Of a DNA stretch of 64,000 bases, positions 44,658 to 53,323 are shown in pieces; position 1 is the stretch's first letter; each line of letters starts with the position of its first letter. A program made the translations under genes and the position numbers. Source of the stretch: Gammaproteobacteria bacterium (GTDB lineage: Bacteria > Pseudomonadota > Gammaproteobacteria > Eutrophobiales > Eutrophobiaceae); contig JANQNX010000013.1 of assembly GCA_028279365.1 (NCBI GenBank), positions 335,946-399,945 of the forward strand. Direction: 5' to 3'. Under the pieces are notes generated by a model, which did no database searches, was not told the DNA's origin, and saw only the letters and a list, made by a program, of their open reading frames with translations.

Positions 44658-44850
44658 GCCGGATAATTATTAACTGTAGTCATCGTTATCTATTGCGGTG
44701 CAGTAAAATAACACAATTCATTGCCAAACGCCGTTCAAATATCAAACAAATTAATATAAATAAGCATTCTATTTGATTGTTCTTATTATGCATACAGGAC
44801 TATAATCTTATTCAAATATTGTGTTTGATTATGATTAAGCGAGAGTTCCT
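44658..44850. promoter_or_regulatory. Divergent promoter region, mptG operon / fwd operon
   Basis: 193 AT-rich bases between the two operons. On the plus strand TTGTTC (44777-44782), an 18-base spacer and TATAAT (44801-44806) give a plausible sigma-70 promoter for fwdD. The 9-mer TTCAAATAT appears twice (44734-44742 and 44811-44819), 77 bases apart, and the segments ATCAAACA (44741-44748) and TGTTTGAT (44822-44829) are inverted copies, possibly regulator sites. A minus-strand promoter was not resolved. Confidence 0.45.
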
Positions 44851-45198
44851 GTGACTACAAAAATGATTCTTGTACCCGGTCGTTCTAGCAAGCAGGGTAC
44901 TTCACTAAATCATGGGAAATTAAAACAGGAGTATATTGACGTCACGTCAACACTGGAAATGAATCAGGACGATATGGCTAAATTGAAACTGGTCGATGGT
45001 GATAGCGTAAGACTAAAAAATGATGTGGGTGAAACCATTGTTAATTGCATAGGGAAAAAGCCTGAAGATTTGCCTTCTGGTATGTTATTCATTCCCTATG
45101 GTCCACCCTCCAGCCAATTAATGGAAAGTGATACCGCCGGTAGCGGCATGCCTCTGTCTAAACACATGGAAGTTGAAATTGAGAAAGTCGGCGGTTGA
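44851..45198 (+). CDS. fwdD: FwdD-like molybdopterin-dinucleotide-binding subunit of formyl-MFR dehydrogenase
   Basis: A 115-residue stand-alone MPT-dinucleotide-binding domain (double-psi barrel): LVPGRSSKQGTSLNHGKL at the front, KLKLVDGDSVRLKNDVGET and MLFIPYGPPSSQLMESDTAG near the end, as in archaeal FwdD. It would bind one side of the bis-MGD cofactor held by FwdB. It begins with GTG (44851), with GAGAG upstream; the ATG four codons later is an alternative. Typical bacterial fhc operons lack this subunit, so its presence in front of fwdB is notable. FwdB follows after 31 bases. Confidence 0.85.
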   Translation: MTTKMILVPGRSSKQGTSLNHGKLKQEYIDVTSTLEMNQDDMAKLKLVDGDSVRLKNDVGETIVNCIGKKPEDLPSGMLFIPYGPPSSQLMESDTAGSGMPLSKHMEVEIEKVGG

Positions 45199-45229
45199 TT
45201 GCATACTGTTTGTGAGTGGGATGTGATTT

Positions 45230-46594
45230 ATGACTGATAATATAAAAATTGTTGAAAACGCTACCTGTACTTTTTGCGGTTGTGTCTGTGATGACATGGA
45301 TCTACATGTCGACGTCGAAGAGAAAAAAATTGTTAAAGCGAAGAATGCCTGTGTCCTCGGTCGCGCCTGGTTTGCCGAACATACCATAGAAGACGCGCCA
45401 GCCGCGATGATAGATGGCAAGGAAGTCAGCATTGAGGAAGCAATCGAAGAAGCCGCACAAACACTGGTTAAGGCAAAATTTCCTATTACTTATGGTTTAA
45501 GTGACACCACCTGTGAAGCACAACGTCAGGCAGTGGCGATTAGCGATTTCGTAAAGGGAACGATCGATACCACCACTTCAGTTTGTCATGGGCCATCTGG
45601 ATTGGCATTCCAGGGTGTAGGAGAAAGTACCAGTACCCTGGGTGAAGTCAAAAACCGTGCTGACCTCGTCATCTATTGGGGCGGAAATCCTGCCGAATCA
45701 CATCCACGTCATTTTGGTCGCTATGCGGTCACACCGAAAGGAATGTTTACCCCAGGCGGAAAGAAAGATCGCACCGTTGTACTGGTTGATGTCAGGAAAA
45801 CCAAGAGTTCACCAGTAGCAGATATCCTTGTTCGTCCCAAACCCGGTAAAGACTTTGAGGTACTCTGGGCATTACGCGCGCTGGTAAAAGGTAAGACCTT
45901 ATCTAACGATATTGAAAAAGACACTGGCGTACCGCTGGATGTACTCAAAGATCTGGTTGAGCGCATGAAAAACTGTCGGTTTGGTGTGCTGTTCTTTGGC
46001 ATGGGCCTGACCATGACGCGCGGACGCCATTTCAATTCAGGCGCCCTGCTTGCGTTAGCAAACGATCTTAATGAATTCACCCATTTTGTGGCAAAACCAG
46101 TGCGTGGTCATGGCAATGTCACCGGCGCTGATAATGTCGTGTCATGGCAAACGGGTTATCCATTTGGCGTTAATTTTAGCCGCGGTTATCCTAGATTTAA
46201 TCCTGGCGAATTCACAACTGTCGATACCTTATCTAATGGTCATGCCGATGCCGCATTAATCATTGCCAGTGATCCGGCATCGAACTTTCCCAAAAAAGCT
46301 ATCGATCATTTGAAGCGTATTCCGATAATTGTGCTTGATACCAAGAGTACGGAGACGACAAAAGACGCGCATGTTGCGTTTCGTACGGCGACCTATGGAA
46401 TCAATACCACTGGAACGGTTTATAGAATGGACGATGTCGCCATTACATTGAGACCGGCATTTGAATCACCATTCCCGGATGATGAAACAATACTGACCGG
46501 CATCCGAAAACGGGTGCATGAATTAATGTTAGCCAAACATAAAGCACATGGTGCCAGTGGTGAAGCCAAAGTCGCTTCACCAAGTAAAGACTGA
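45230..46594 (+). CDS. fwdB: Formyl-MFR dehydrogenase subunit B with intact Mo/W active site
   Basis: A 454-residue FwdB-type catalytic subunit. A 4Fe-4S motif is at Cys13, 16, 20 and 41 (CTFCGCVCDD). Cys119 in TTSVCHGPSGL is the predicted Mo/W ligand, equivalent by motif to the metal-binding cysteine of archaeal FwdB. MGD-binding blocks YWGGNPAESHPRHF, GNVTGADNVVSWQTGYPFGV and IIASDPASNFP follow. Known bacterial FhcB proteins usually lack this cysteine; here it is kept, together with an FwdD gene, so the enzyme may oxidise formyl-MFR directly to CO2. The C-terminal 20 residues are a low-complexity tail. A 155-base gap with a hairpin separates it from fwdA. Confidence 0.9.
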   Translation: MTDNIKIVENATCTFCGCVCDDMDLHVDVEEKKIVKAKNACVLGRAWFAEHTIEDAPAAMIDGKEVSIEEAIEEAAQTLVKAKFPITYGLSDTTCEAQRQAVAISDFVKGTIDTTTSVCHGPSGLAFQGVGESTSTLGEVKNRADLVIYWGGNPAESHPRHFGRYAVTPKGMFTPGGKKDRTVVLVDVRKTKSSPVADILVRPKPGKDFEVLWALRALVKGKTLSNDIEKDTGVPLDVLKDLVERMKNCRFGVLFFGMGLTMTRGRHFNSGALLALANDLNEFTHFVAKPVRGHGNVTGADNVVSWQTGYPFGVNFSRGYPRFNPGEFTTVDTLSNGHADAALIIASDPASNFPKKAIDHLKRIPIIVLDTKSTETTKDAHVAFRTATYGINTTGTVYRMDDVAITLRPAFESPFPDDETILTGIRKRVHELMLAKHKAHGASGEAKVASPSKD

Positions 46595-46660
46595 TTAAAA
46601 TTAGTTCTTTTAGTAAATTTAGACTGAGACAATTTACGAAAATTACAAACTAAACAAACT

Positions 46661-46681
46661 ACAGGAACCAGTCCTGTTTTT
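46661..46681 (+). terminator. Possible attenuator between fwdB and fwdA
   Basis: ACAGGA / TCCTGT (6-bp stem, 5-base loop) followed by TTTT, 67 bases after the fwdB stop. The stem is short. A TATAAT (46732-46737) lies shortly before fwdA, so fwdDB and fwdA may be partly separate transcripts. Confidence 0.4.
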
Positions 46682-46752
46682 GGTTAGAAAAGTTAATAAA
46701 CAGTTGTCGTAAAATTACTCATTAATATAACTATAATATGTGAGGATATTTG

Positions 46753-48402
46753 ATGACAGCTTCGTTGCGCATCATCAATGGCAGGGTTTATGACCCTGCC
46801 AATGGTATCGATGGTGAAATTAAAGAGCTCTGTATCAAGGATGCTAAGATCGTCGACTCAGTTGACGATGATGCGAGCGTCATTAATGCGCATGGTATGG
46901 TCATTATGCCCGGCGGTATTGACATTCACTGTCACATTGCCGGACCAAAGGTCAATATGGCCCGTAAACTTCAACCCGAAGATAAACGCCATGATCCTCA
47001 CCCTGCTACTCCGTTTACCCGTTCAGGTACCGGTGGTTCCGTTCCCTCTACTTTCGCAACCGGATATCGCTATGCCACGTTAGGTTATACCACTGCGTTT
47101 GATGCCGCAGTCCCACCGCTGGCGGCACGTCATGTACTGGAAGAATTTCATGACACGCCGGTCATCGACAAAGGTTATTACGTCGTATTGGGCAATAACG
47201 TATTCATGCATCAACTCATTAAAGAGGGTCGCAAGGAAGAATTGAAACATGCGATTGCCTGGTGGTTGAATGCCTCTAAAGGCTATACCCCGAAAATAGT
47301 CAATCCGGGCGGAGACGAACCCTGGAAAGGTAAAAAAAATTCCAATGTGCATGATATTGATGAAAAAGATACTGTCTTTGAAATTTCTCCACGTGACATC
47401 ATTGATGCCTTTATCGACGTCGCAAACGAGCTGGGATTACCTCACCCGCCACATTTACACTGTAATAACCTGGGTCACAGTGGCAACTTTGAAACCACAA
47501 TAGAAACCATGAAGACGGCTGGCGATCGCCGTCTGCATATTGCACATATTCAATTTCACAGCTATGCGGGAAAATTGGGCGAAAACCCGTTATCAGCAGG
47601 ACGAGAAATCGTCGAATACGTTAACGCGCATCCTAATATCTCCACCGATGTCGGTCAGGTGATGTTTGGTAAATCTACTGTTATGACCGCTGACGCGCCA
47701 TCAGCCTATTTGACACGAGGCTACACCCATTCCAAATGGATTAATGCCGATACCGAGAATGAATCCGGTTGCGGTATTGCACCTTATACTTATCAGGAAC
47801 ATGTCTATACCAACGCATTACAGTGGGCGATTGGATTGGAAATCTTTTTACTGTCTAAAGATCCGTGGCGCATCGTATTTTCAACAGATTCTCCCAATGG
47901 CGCCTCATTCACGAGTTATCCGAAACTCGTTAAATTATTAATGGATAAAAGTTACCGTGATGAAGAAATCTCGCGCGTCAATCAAAGGGCAATGAATAAA
48001 TCTATTCTGCGTGAAATTGATCGTGAATATAGCTTATATGAAATTGCCATCATCACCCGCGCGGGTCCGGCCAGATGTTTGGGGCTAAAAAATAAGGGCC
48101 ACCTGGGTATCGGCGCCGATGCCGACATTACCATTTATGACGACCAGGAAGACAAAGAACTGATGTTTAACGCACCACGTTACGTCATTAAATCAGGTCA
48201 TGCGGTGATTGCGGACTTTGAGTTCACAACCGACTATTACGGTAAAACACTGCATATTCAACCCGAATTTGATCAATCTATTGAAGATTCGATTCGACCG
48301 TTCTTCGACGATTATTATTCGGTTCGTTTTGATAATTATGCCGTCACTGATTATTACCTGCATGATCATGAATACATACCGACAAAACAAGACGCCTTAT
48401 GA
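46753..48402 (+). CDS. fwdA: Formyl-MFR dehydrogenase/hydrolase subunit A (amidohydrolase)
   Basis: A 549-residue amidohydrolase from the ATG at 46753 (GAGG seven bases upstream; a TTG one codon earlier is an alternative). Binuclear metal ligands are visible: His59 and His61 in GGIDIHCHIAG, a lysine in ASKGYTPKIVNPGG likely to be carboxylated, His in PPHLHCNNLGH and HIAHIQFHSY, and Asp in FSTDSPNGAS. It hydrolyses formyl-MFR to formate, which in the archaeal enzyme is channelled to the Mo/W site of FwdB. Fourth gene of module 1 counting from fwdD is ftr, 9 bases downstream. Confidence 0.93.
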   Translation: MTASLRIINGRVYDPANGIDGEIKELCIKDAKIVDSVDDDASVINAHGMVIMPGGIDIHCHIAGPKVNMARKLQPEDKRHDPHPATPFTRSGTGGSVPSTFATGYRYATLGYTTAFDAAVPPLAARHVLEEFHDTPVIDKGYYVVLGNNVFMHQLIKEGRKEELKHAIAWWLNASKGYTPKIVNPGGDEPWKGKKNSNVHDIDEKDTVFEISPRDIIDAFIDVANELGLPHPPHLHCNNLGHSGNFETTIETMKTAGDRRLHIAHIQFHSYAGKLGENPLSAGREIVEYVNAHPNISTDVGQVMFGKSTVMTADAPSAYLTRGYTHSKWINADTENESGCGIAPYTYQEHVYTNALQWAIGLEIFLLSKDPWRIVFSTDSPNGASFTSYPKLVKLLMDKSYRDEEISRVNQRAMNKSILREIDREYSLYEIAIITRAGPARCLGLKNKGHLGIGADADITIYDDQEDKELMFNAPRYVIKSGHAVIADFEFTTDYYGKTLHIQPEFDQSIEDSIRPFFDDYYSVRFDNYAVTDYYLHDHEYIPTKQDAL

Positions 48403-48411
48403 AAATGAATT

Positions 48412-49308
48412 ATGAAGATTAAGGCAACCGAAATTGTTGATACCTTTGCCGAGGCCTTCAAGATGTATGGCACTCGCGTCATTATTACGGCGGAAACCAA
48501 AGCCTGGGCAATGGCCGCTGCGCAATCAATTACCGGTTTTGCTACATCGGTAATCGGCTGCAAATGCGAGGCCGGGATTGAACAAGAAATTAGCGCTGAC
48601 TCCTCACCTGACGGACGTCCTGGTGTCAGTGTCTTATTATTTGCCATGGATGCTGACAGCGTTGGCAAAAGGTTGGTGGAAAGAATCGGACAATGCGTGA
48701 TGACTTGCCCGACCACAGCGTGTTATAGCGGCTTGAAATCTGAACATAGTGTAAACGTAGGTGGTCAGCTTCGTTATTTCGGTGACGGTTTTCAAATCAG
48801 TAAATTATTGAATGACAAACGTCATTGGCGCATCCCGGTAATGGACGGTGAATTTGTCATTGATGATCAGTTTCACGTCCAGGAATCTGTTGGTGGCGGT
48901 AATATTCTTATACTTGGCAAGACACAAAAAGCGGCGCTCAACGCTGCTAACGCAGCAGTCAAGGCAATGCGTCAATTACCGGATATCATTCTTCCCTTCC
49001 CCAATGGCGTTGTCCGCAGTGGTTCAAAAGTTGGTTCTCGTTATAAGTCCTTAATTGCTTCAACTAATGATGCCTACTGTCCAACATTGAGAAGTGTCAG
49101 CAAGAAAACGGAATTGGATAAAGACATCAACTGCGTGCTCGAAATCGTCATTGATGGCTTAAACCTGGAAGCAGTCGAAACAGCCATGCGTGTCGGTATA
49201 GAAAGCGCAATTAAACCCGGCATCAAACAAATCTCGGCAGGTAATTACGGTGGTGGTTTAGGTCAATACCAAATCCAGCTACATGAACTATTACCACAGG
49301 CACAATAG
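48412..49308 (+). CDS. ftr: Formyl-MFR:H4MPT formyltransferase (module 1 copy)
   Basis: A 298-residue formyltransferase, FhcD/Ftr. It moves the formyl group between H4MPT and MFR. Blocks typical of the family: ATEIVDTFAEAF, TGFATSVIGCKCEAGIE, SSPDGRPGVSVLLFAM, RIGQCVMTCPTTACYSGL, RYFGDGFQISKLL, and YCPTLRSVSK. The stretch IPVMDGEFVIDDQ marks the centre. It starts 9 bases after fwdA, with a weak ribosome binding site, so it probably is translationally coupled. A paralogue of about equal length, fhcD, is at 54986-55882. Confidence 0.93.
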   Translation: MKIKATEIVDTFAEAFKMYGTRVIITAETKAWAMAAAQSITGFATSVIGCKCEAGIEQEISADSSPDGRPGVSVLLFAMDADSVGKRLVERIGQCVMTCPTTACYSGLKSEHSVNVGGQLRYFGDGFQISKLLNDKRHWRIPVMDGEFVIDDQFHVQESVGGGNILILGKTQKAALNAANAAVKAMRQLPDIILPFPNGVVRSGSKVGSRYKSLIASTNDAYCPTLRSVSKKTELDKDINCVLEIVIDGLNLEAVETAMRVGIESAIKPGIKQISAGNYGGGLGQYQIQLHELLPQAQ

Positions 49309-49310
49309 TC

Positions 49311-50123
49311 ATGGCACTGATACTTAAACTGCATACACAACCCGACGTACCGTTAGAAGCCGACTGTATCTGTCCGGACAAATTTGCTCAGCTATCATTG
49401 CAGCAAGTCGAACAACTTCCGGTATTTCATGGCAATCGTCAGGTGGCACTGGGTGATTTTTTTCATTGCAGTGGTGATAACGATGGTCACATCCAGATTG
49501 AAGGTGATATCAGCAAACTCAAACATATCGGTTCTATGATGTCGTTTGGCTCAATACGTATCTCAGGCAGTGTTGGCGTACATACTGGTGCCGCAATGAG
49601 CGGCGGAGAAATCATCATCGAAGGCGATGCCGATGATTGGCTTGGCCCGGAGATGCTGGGCGGCAGGATTGTTGTCAAAGGCAATGCCGGGCATATGGTC
49701 GGCAGTGGCTATCGCGGCAGCACAGTAGGCATGCAAGGTGGCGAAATACTGGTGTTGGGTAATGTAAAAAATGAAACCGGACATGTCATGCGGCGTGGAT
49801 TAATCGCGGTGAATGGTAACGCTGGCGATTTTACCGGGGTCAATATGTTAGCCGGTAACATTTTTGTGTTTGGTGAAATGGGAATTCGAACTGGTGCAGG
49901 CATGAAGCGTGGCAGCATTGTTTCTCAAACTGAACCGCAAATGCTACCGACTTTTTCCTATGCCTGTCGTTATCGACCGGTTTTCCTGACGCATTACTTG
50001 AGCTACCTGGTTGAATCAGGGTTTTCTATTGATCCTGATATGACTCGAGGCGAATTTGAACGTTGGTGTGGAGACTCAGTGGAATTAAATCGAGGAGAAA
50101 TATTGTTTTACACGGGTAAGTAG
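49311..50123 (+). CDS. fwdC: Formyl-MFR dehydrogenase subunit C (module 1)
   Basis: A 270-residue protein built from a right-handed beta-helix of glycine-rich repeats such as GGEIIIEGDADDWLGPEM, GGRIVVKGNAGHMVGSGY and GGEILVLGNVKNETGHVM, shared with glutamate synthase GltB C-terminal domains. In archaea FwdC is the scaffold that binds FwdA. It starts two bases after the ftr stop. The C-terminal 60 residues (TFSYACRYRPVFLTHYLSYL) are the usual family extension. Confidence 0.92.
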   Translation: MALILKLHTQPDVPLEADCICPDKFAQLSLQQVEQLPVFHGNRQVALGDFFHCSGDNDGHIQIEGDISKLKHIGSMMSFGSIRISGSVGVHTGAAMSGGEIIIEGDADDWLGPEMLGGRIVVKGNAGHMVGSGYRGSTVGMQGGEILVLGNVKNETGHVMRRGLIAVNGNAGDFTGVNMLAGNIFVFGEMGIRTGAGMKRGSIVSQTEPQMLPTFSYACRYRPVFLTHYLSYLVESGFSIDPDMTRGEFERWCGDSVELNRGEILFYTGK

Positions 50124-50173
50124 CATTTATTAATAACATCAGACTATGCCTGTTTCAGGCTGAGGAGGAAACG

Positions 50174-50479
50174 ATGACAACAATCGTCACTGATAATTGT
50201 AAAGGCTGTAGATTTACCGACTGCGTAACGGTATGTCCGGTTGCGTGTTTTCACTACGATGATGAAATGTTGTATATCGATCCTGACACCTGTATCGATT
50301 GCAGTGCTTGTATCCCTGAATGTCCGGTTCAGGCGATTTATGAAGGCGATGATATTCCTGAAGATCAGGAACACTGGATTGATATCAATGCCGAAAAGGC
50401 CCCTGAGTTACCCGTATGCGAAGAGCAAATGGAACCCTTGCCTGGTGCTGAAGAACGTAAAGCAGCGCTTGGTTTCTAA
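50174..50479 (+). CDS. fdxA: 7Fe ferredoxin (FdxA-type)
   Basis: A 101-residue ferredoxin. The N-terminal Cys9, Cys17 and Cys21 (CKGCRFTDCVTVCPV) with the late cysteine hold a 3Fe-4S centre, and the CIDCSACIPECPVQAIY block holds a 4Fe-4S centre, as in FdxA. The C-terminal 45 residues are acidic. The ribosome binding site is GAGGAGGAAACG. It lies between fwdC and a ferredoxin:NADP reductase, so it is the likely electron acceptor of the fwd module. Very strong context evidence. Confidence 0.88.
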   Translation: MTTIVTDNCKGCRFTDCVTVCPVACFHYDDEMLYIDPDTCIDCSACIPECPVQAIYEGDDIPEDQEHWIDINAEKAPELPVCEEQMEPLPGAEERKAALGF

Positions 50480-50502
50480 ACCAACTAACTGACTCAAACA
50501 TA

Positions 50503-51879
50503 ATGTCTGATCTCGGCACATCAAGCAAACCATTACTGGTAGCAATCGTGGGCAGTGGGCCCAGCGGTTTCTATGCGGCAGAGGCTTTGTTAAAGTCGGA
50601 AATATCAGTCAAGGTTGATTTGTTCGATCGGCTCCCCTCCCCTTATGGTCTGGTAAGAAGCGGAGTGGCTCCCGATCACCAAAAATTAAAACAAGCCATT
50701 AAACTATACGAAAAAATAGCCGACTCGCCTGATTTCAATCTGGTTGCCAATGTTAATGTCGGCACTGATATCGACATTGATGATCTTCGTGCATCACATC
50801 ATGCTGTCATCATTGCGTGTGGCGCAGAGACCGACAGAAAACTCGATATCCCCGGCGAAGATCTGACTGGCAGCTACACCGCTACCGAATTTGTCGGTTG
50901 GTATAACGGTCATCCGGATTATCGGGATAGACAGTTTGATTTGTCACATGACGTTGCGGTCATCATTGGTCAGGGCAACGTTGCTGCCGACGTCAGTCGT
51001 ATCCTCTCAAAAACAGTAGACGAGTTAAAACACACGGATATTGCGCAACACGCTCTGGATGTATTGGCTGAGAGCAAGGTCAAAGAGATTCATGTGATCG
51101 GCCGGCGCGGTCCGGCACAGGCTAAATTCACCCCTAAGGAGTTACGTGAGTTTGGCGAACTCGGCGATTGTCATCCGATGATTGATGAGCAAGAACTGGA
51201 ACTAAATACCGCGAGCAAAACAGAGCTGGAAGAAAAAACCAATATTGGCAGCAAAAAAATATATGACCAGTTTTGTGAGTTCGCGGCAATGACTGCTGAC
51301 ACAAACAAAACAAAACGCTGCTATTTCCGGTTTCTGCTGAGCCCGATTGAACTGCTTGGCAATGAAAAACTAGAGACAGTCGTTCTGGAAAAAAACAAAC
51401 TCAGTGGTGATGCCTTTAAGCAATCGGCGCGAGGCACAGGTGAAAGGCTTGAACTTGAAACCGGCATACTGTTCAGGAGTATTGGTTATCGTGGGGTACC
51501 GATTACTGGCATTCCTTTCAGAGACGACTGGGGCACCATCCCAAACATCGAAGGCAGGGTCACAGAAAATGATAAGCTTGTGCCACAACTGTATACCGCT
51601 GGTTGGATTAAACGTGGCCCGAGCGGGATTATTGGAACCAATCGTGCATGTAGTGTGGAAACCGTCGAATGTTTGTTGGCAGACATCAGTGCATTAGACA
51701 CAGGCAACAAATCAGGAATAAATAACATATTATCATTGCTTAAAGACAAGAATATTCGTGTCGTTGATTATGCTGACTGGAAAAAAATTGATAGCGAAGA
51801 AATCAAACAAGGCGAACCGAAAGGTAAACCAAGGGAGAAGATTACCTACCGCGATCAAATGCTGGCATTGATTGATTAA
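50503..51879 (+). CDS. Ferredoxin/adrenodoxin-type NADP reductase (FprA-like)
   Basis: A 458-residue FAD/NADP flavoenzyme of the adrenodoxin-reductase family. FAD block VAIVGSGPSGFYAAEALL, then SPYGLVRSGVAPDH, the NADP block IIGQGNVAADVSRIL, GRRGPAQAKFTPKEL, and the C-terminal TAGWIKRGPSGIIGTNR. It transfers electrons between ferredoxin and NADPH. Its position directly after the 7Fe ferredoxin in the fwd operon connects formyl-MFR oxidation to NADPH. It is not the plant-type FNR. Last gene of module 1. Confidence 0.9.
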   Translation: MSDLGTSSKPLLVAIVGSGPSGFYAAEALLKSEISVKVDLFDRLPSPYGLVRSGVAPDHQKLKQAIKLYEKIADSPDFNLVANVNVGTDIDIDDLRASHHAVIIACGAETDRKLDIPGEDLTGSYTATEFVGWYNGHPDYRDRQFDLSHDVAVIIGQGNVAADVSRILSKTVDELKHTDIAQHALDVLAESKVKEIHVIGRRGPAQAKFTPKELREFGELGDCHPMIDEQELELNTASKTELEEKTNIGSKKIYDQFCEFAAMTADTNKTKRCYFRFLLSPIELLGNEKLETVVLEKNKLSGDAFKQSARGTGERLELETGILFRSIGYRGVPITGIPFRDDWGTIPNIEGRVTENDKLVPQLYTAGWIKRGPSGIIGTNRACSVETVECLLADISALDTGNKSGINNILSLLKDKNIRVVDYADWKKIDSEEIKQGEPKGKPREKITYRDQMLALID

Positions 51880-52047
51880 TGCCGAGTTTTTTTGATTTTA
51901 TTAAGTAAGAAGGCTTCTTTGTTAGGCTATTAGATGACAAAAAAGTTAATGTTGACAAGCCCTGGTCAAAGCAATACCTTGGCTACGGTAAATTGCAACA
52001 TTAAAATTATAATTAATTGATTAAAAAGGATTATTTTTTAAGAGTCC

Positions 52048-53310
52048 GTGGATAAAAAAAACTATAGTATTAACGAAGTGGTCTGTCCTTTTTGCGGGCT
52101 TCTGTGTGATGACCTTGTTATTGAAAATAAGAATCAACAACTCAGTGTCAAACAAAACGGTTGTGTCAAAGCGAAAGCAAATTTCGAAAAGAAACCTGTT
52201 GAAGCCTCACCACAAATCAAAGGTAAATCAGCAACGCTAGATGATTCGATCAATGCCGTTGCCAAGATTTTAAAAAAATCCCATACCCCACTCCTGTCCG
52301 GACTCGGGACTGATGCCGAAGGTATTCGCCAGTTAATGCAGCTGGGTGACAATACTGGTGCGGTAATTGATCACATGCACAGTGATGCGTTAATGCGCAA
52401 TAATCTGGTTTTACAGGATCTGGGCTGGATTACCACCACGATGGCAGAGATAAAAAACCGGGCCGACCTCGTTATCTTCGCTGGAACCGATGCGACGCAA
52501 CATGCACGCTTTTTCGAACGAGTCATCTGGAATGAGCATGCCTTGTTTAACAAACGCTTTGAAAGGGACATCGTTTACATTGGTGAAAACCTGAACACCA
52601 AACCCGGTAAAAGCCCATTAGGTCGACGACCGACTGTATTTAATTGCAAGAATGAAGCAATCACTGAAGTCGTATCTGCATTACATGCCATGATTGCCGG
52701 CGAAAAATTCAAACATGAAGACATCGTTGGCATCAAACTCTCGAAACTGGAAAAACTCGTTGAGCAAATGAAATCAGCGAAGTACGGCGTCATCGTCTGG
52801 TCGCCGGCTGATTTAAACTTTCCTCATGCTGAATTAACTATTCAGAGTATTTGCGAAATGATCAAATACCTGACCAGAACGACACGTTTCGCCGGCTTTT
52901 CATTAGGCGGTAATGATGGGGCAACAACGGCGAATAGTATTTGTGCATGGCAAAGCGGTTATCCGTTACGTGTCAACTTCAATAAAGGTTACCCTGACTA
53001 TGACCCTGATCGTTATTCTTCAAGCAATGTCTTGAAAAACAAAGAAGTGGATTCACTAGTTTGGGTCTCGAGTTTTAGTGATGAACACCAACCGCCCAAG
53101 GCATCGATACCAACGATAGTTTTAGCTCCACCAACAACACGCCTGAATTTTACCCCTGACGTTTTTATTCCTGTTTCAACACCGGGCGTGGATCACAGCG
53201 GTCAGCTTTTTCGAACTGATAGTGTGGTTGCGCTTCCACTTAAACAATGTCGGAGTTCCTCTCTGGCAAGTGTTGGCGCTGTGATTGAACAGGTTATTGC
53301 AAGGATTTAA
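52048..53310 (+). CDS. fhcB: Formyltransferase/hydrolase complex subunit B (Mo-site degenerate)
   Basis: A 420-residue FwdB homologue with the 4Fe-4S cysteines Cys13, 16, 20 and 39 retained (VCPFCGLLCDDL). Where FwdB has the Mo/W-ligand cysteine this protein reads GAVIDHMHSDALM, with no cysteine; my alignment puts Met at that place. The rest (FSLGGNDGATTANSICAWQSG) still aligns with FwdB. This matches bacterial FhcB, which serves as a structural partner in the hydrolytic Fhc complex. It starts with GTG at 52048. It has no FwdD partner, in contrast with module 1. Confidence 0.9.
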   Translation: MDKKNYSINEVVCPFCGLLCDDLVIENKNQQLSVKQNGCVKAKANFEKKPVEASPQIKGKSATLDDSINAVAKILKKSHTPLLSGLGTDAEGIRQLMQLGDNTGAVIDHMHSDALMRNNLVLQDLGWITTTMAEIKNRADLVIFAGTDATQHARFFERVIWNEHALFNKRFERDIVYIGENLNTKPGKSPLGRRPTVFNCKNEAITEVVSALHAMIAGEKFKHEDIVGIKLSKLEKLVEQMKSAKYGVIVWSPADLNFPHAELTIQSICEMIKYLTRTTRFAGFSLGGNDGATTANSICAWQSGYPLRVNFNKGYPDYDPDRYSSSNVLKNKEVDSLVWVSSFSDEHQPPKASIPTIVLAPPTTRLNFTPDVFIPVSTPGVDHSGQLFRTDSVVALPLKQCRSSSLASVGAVIEQVIARI

Positions 53311-53323
53311 GGATTTATATTGT

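Noticed and set aside
51885..51935. AAGAAGGCTTCTT as a terminator after the ferredoxin reductase gene.
   Set aside because: Only a 5-bp A/T-rich stem and poorly placed U-run; not convincing.
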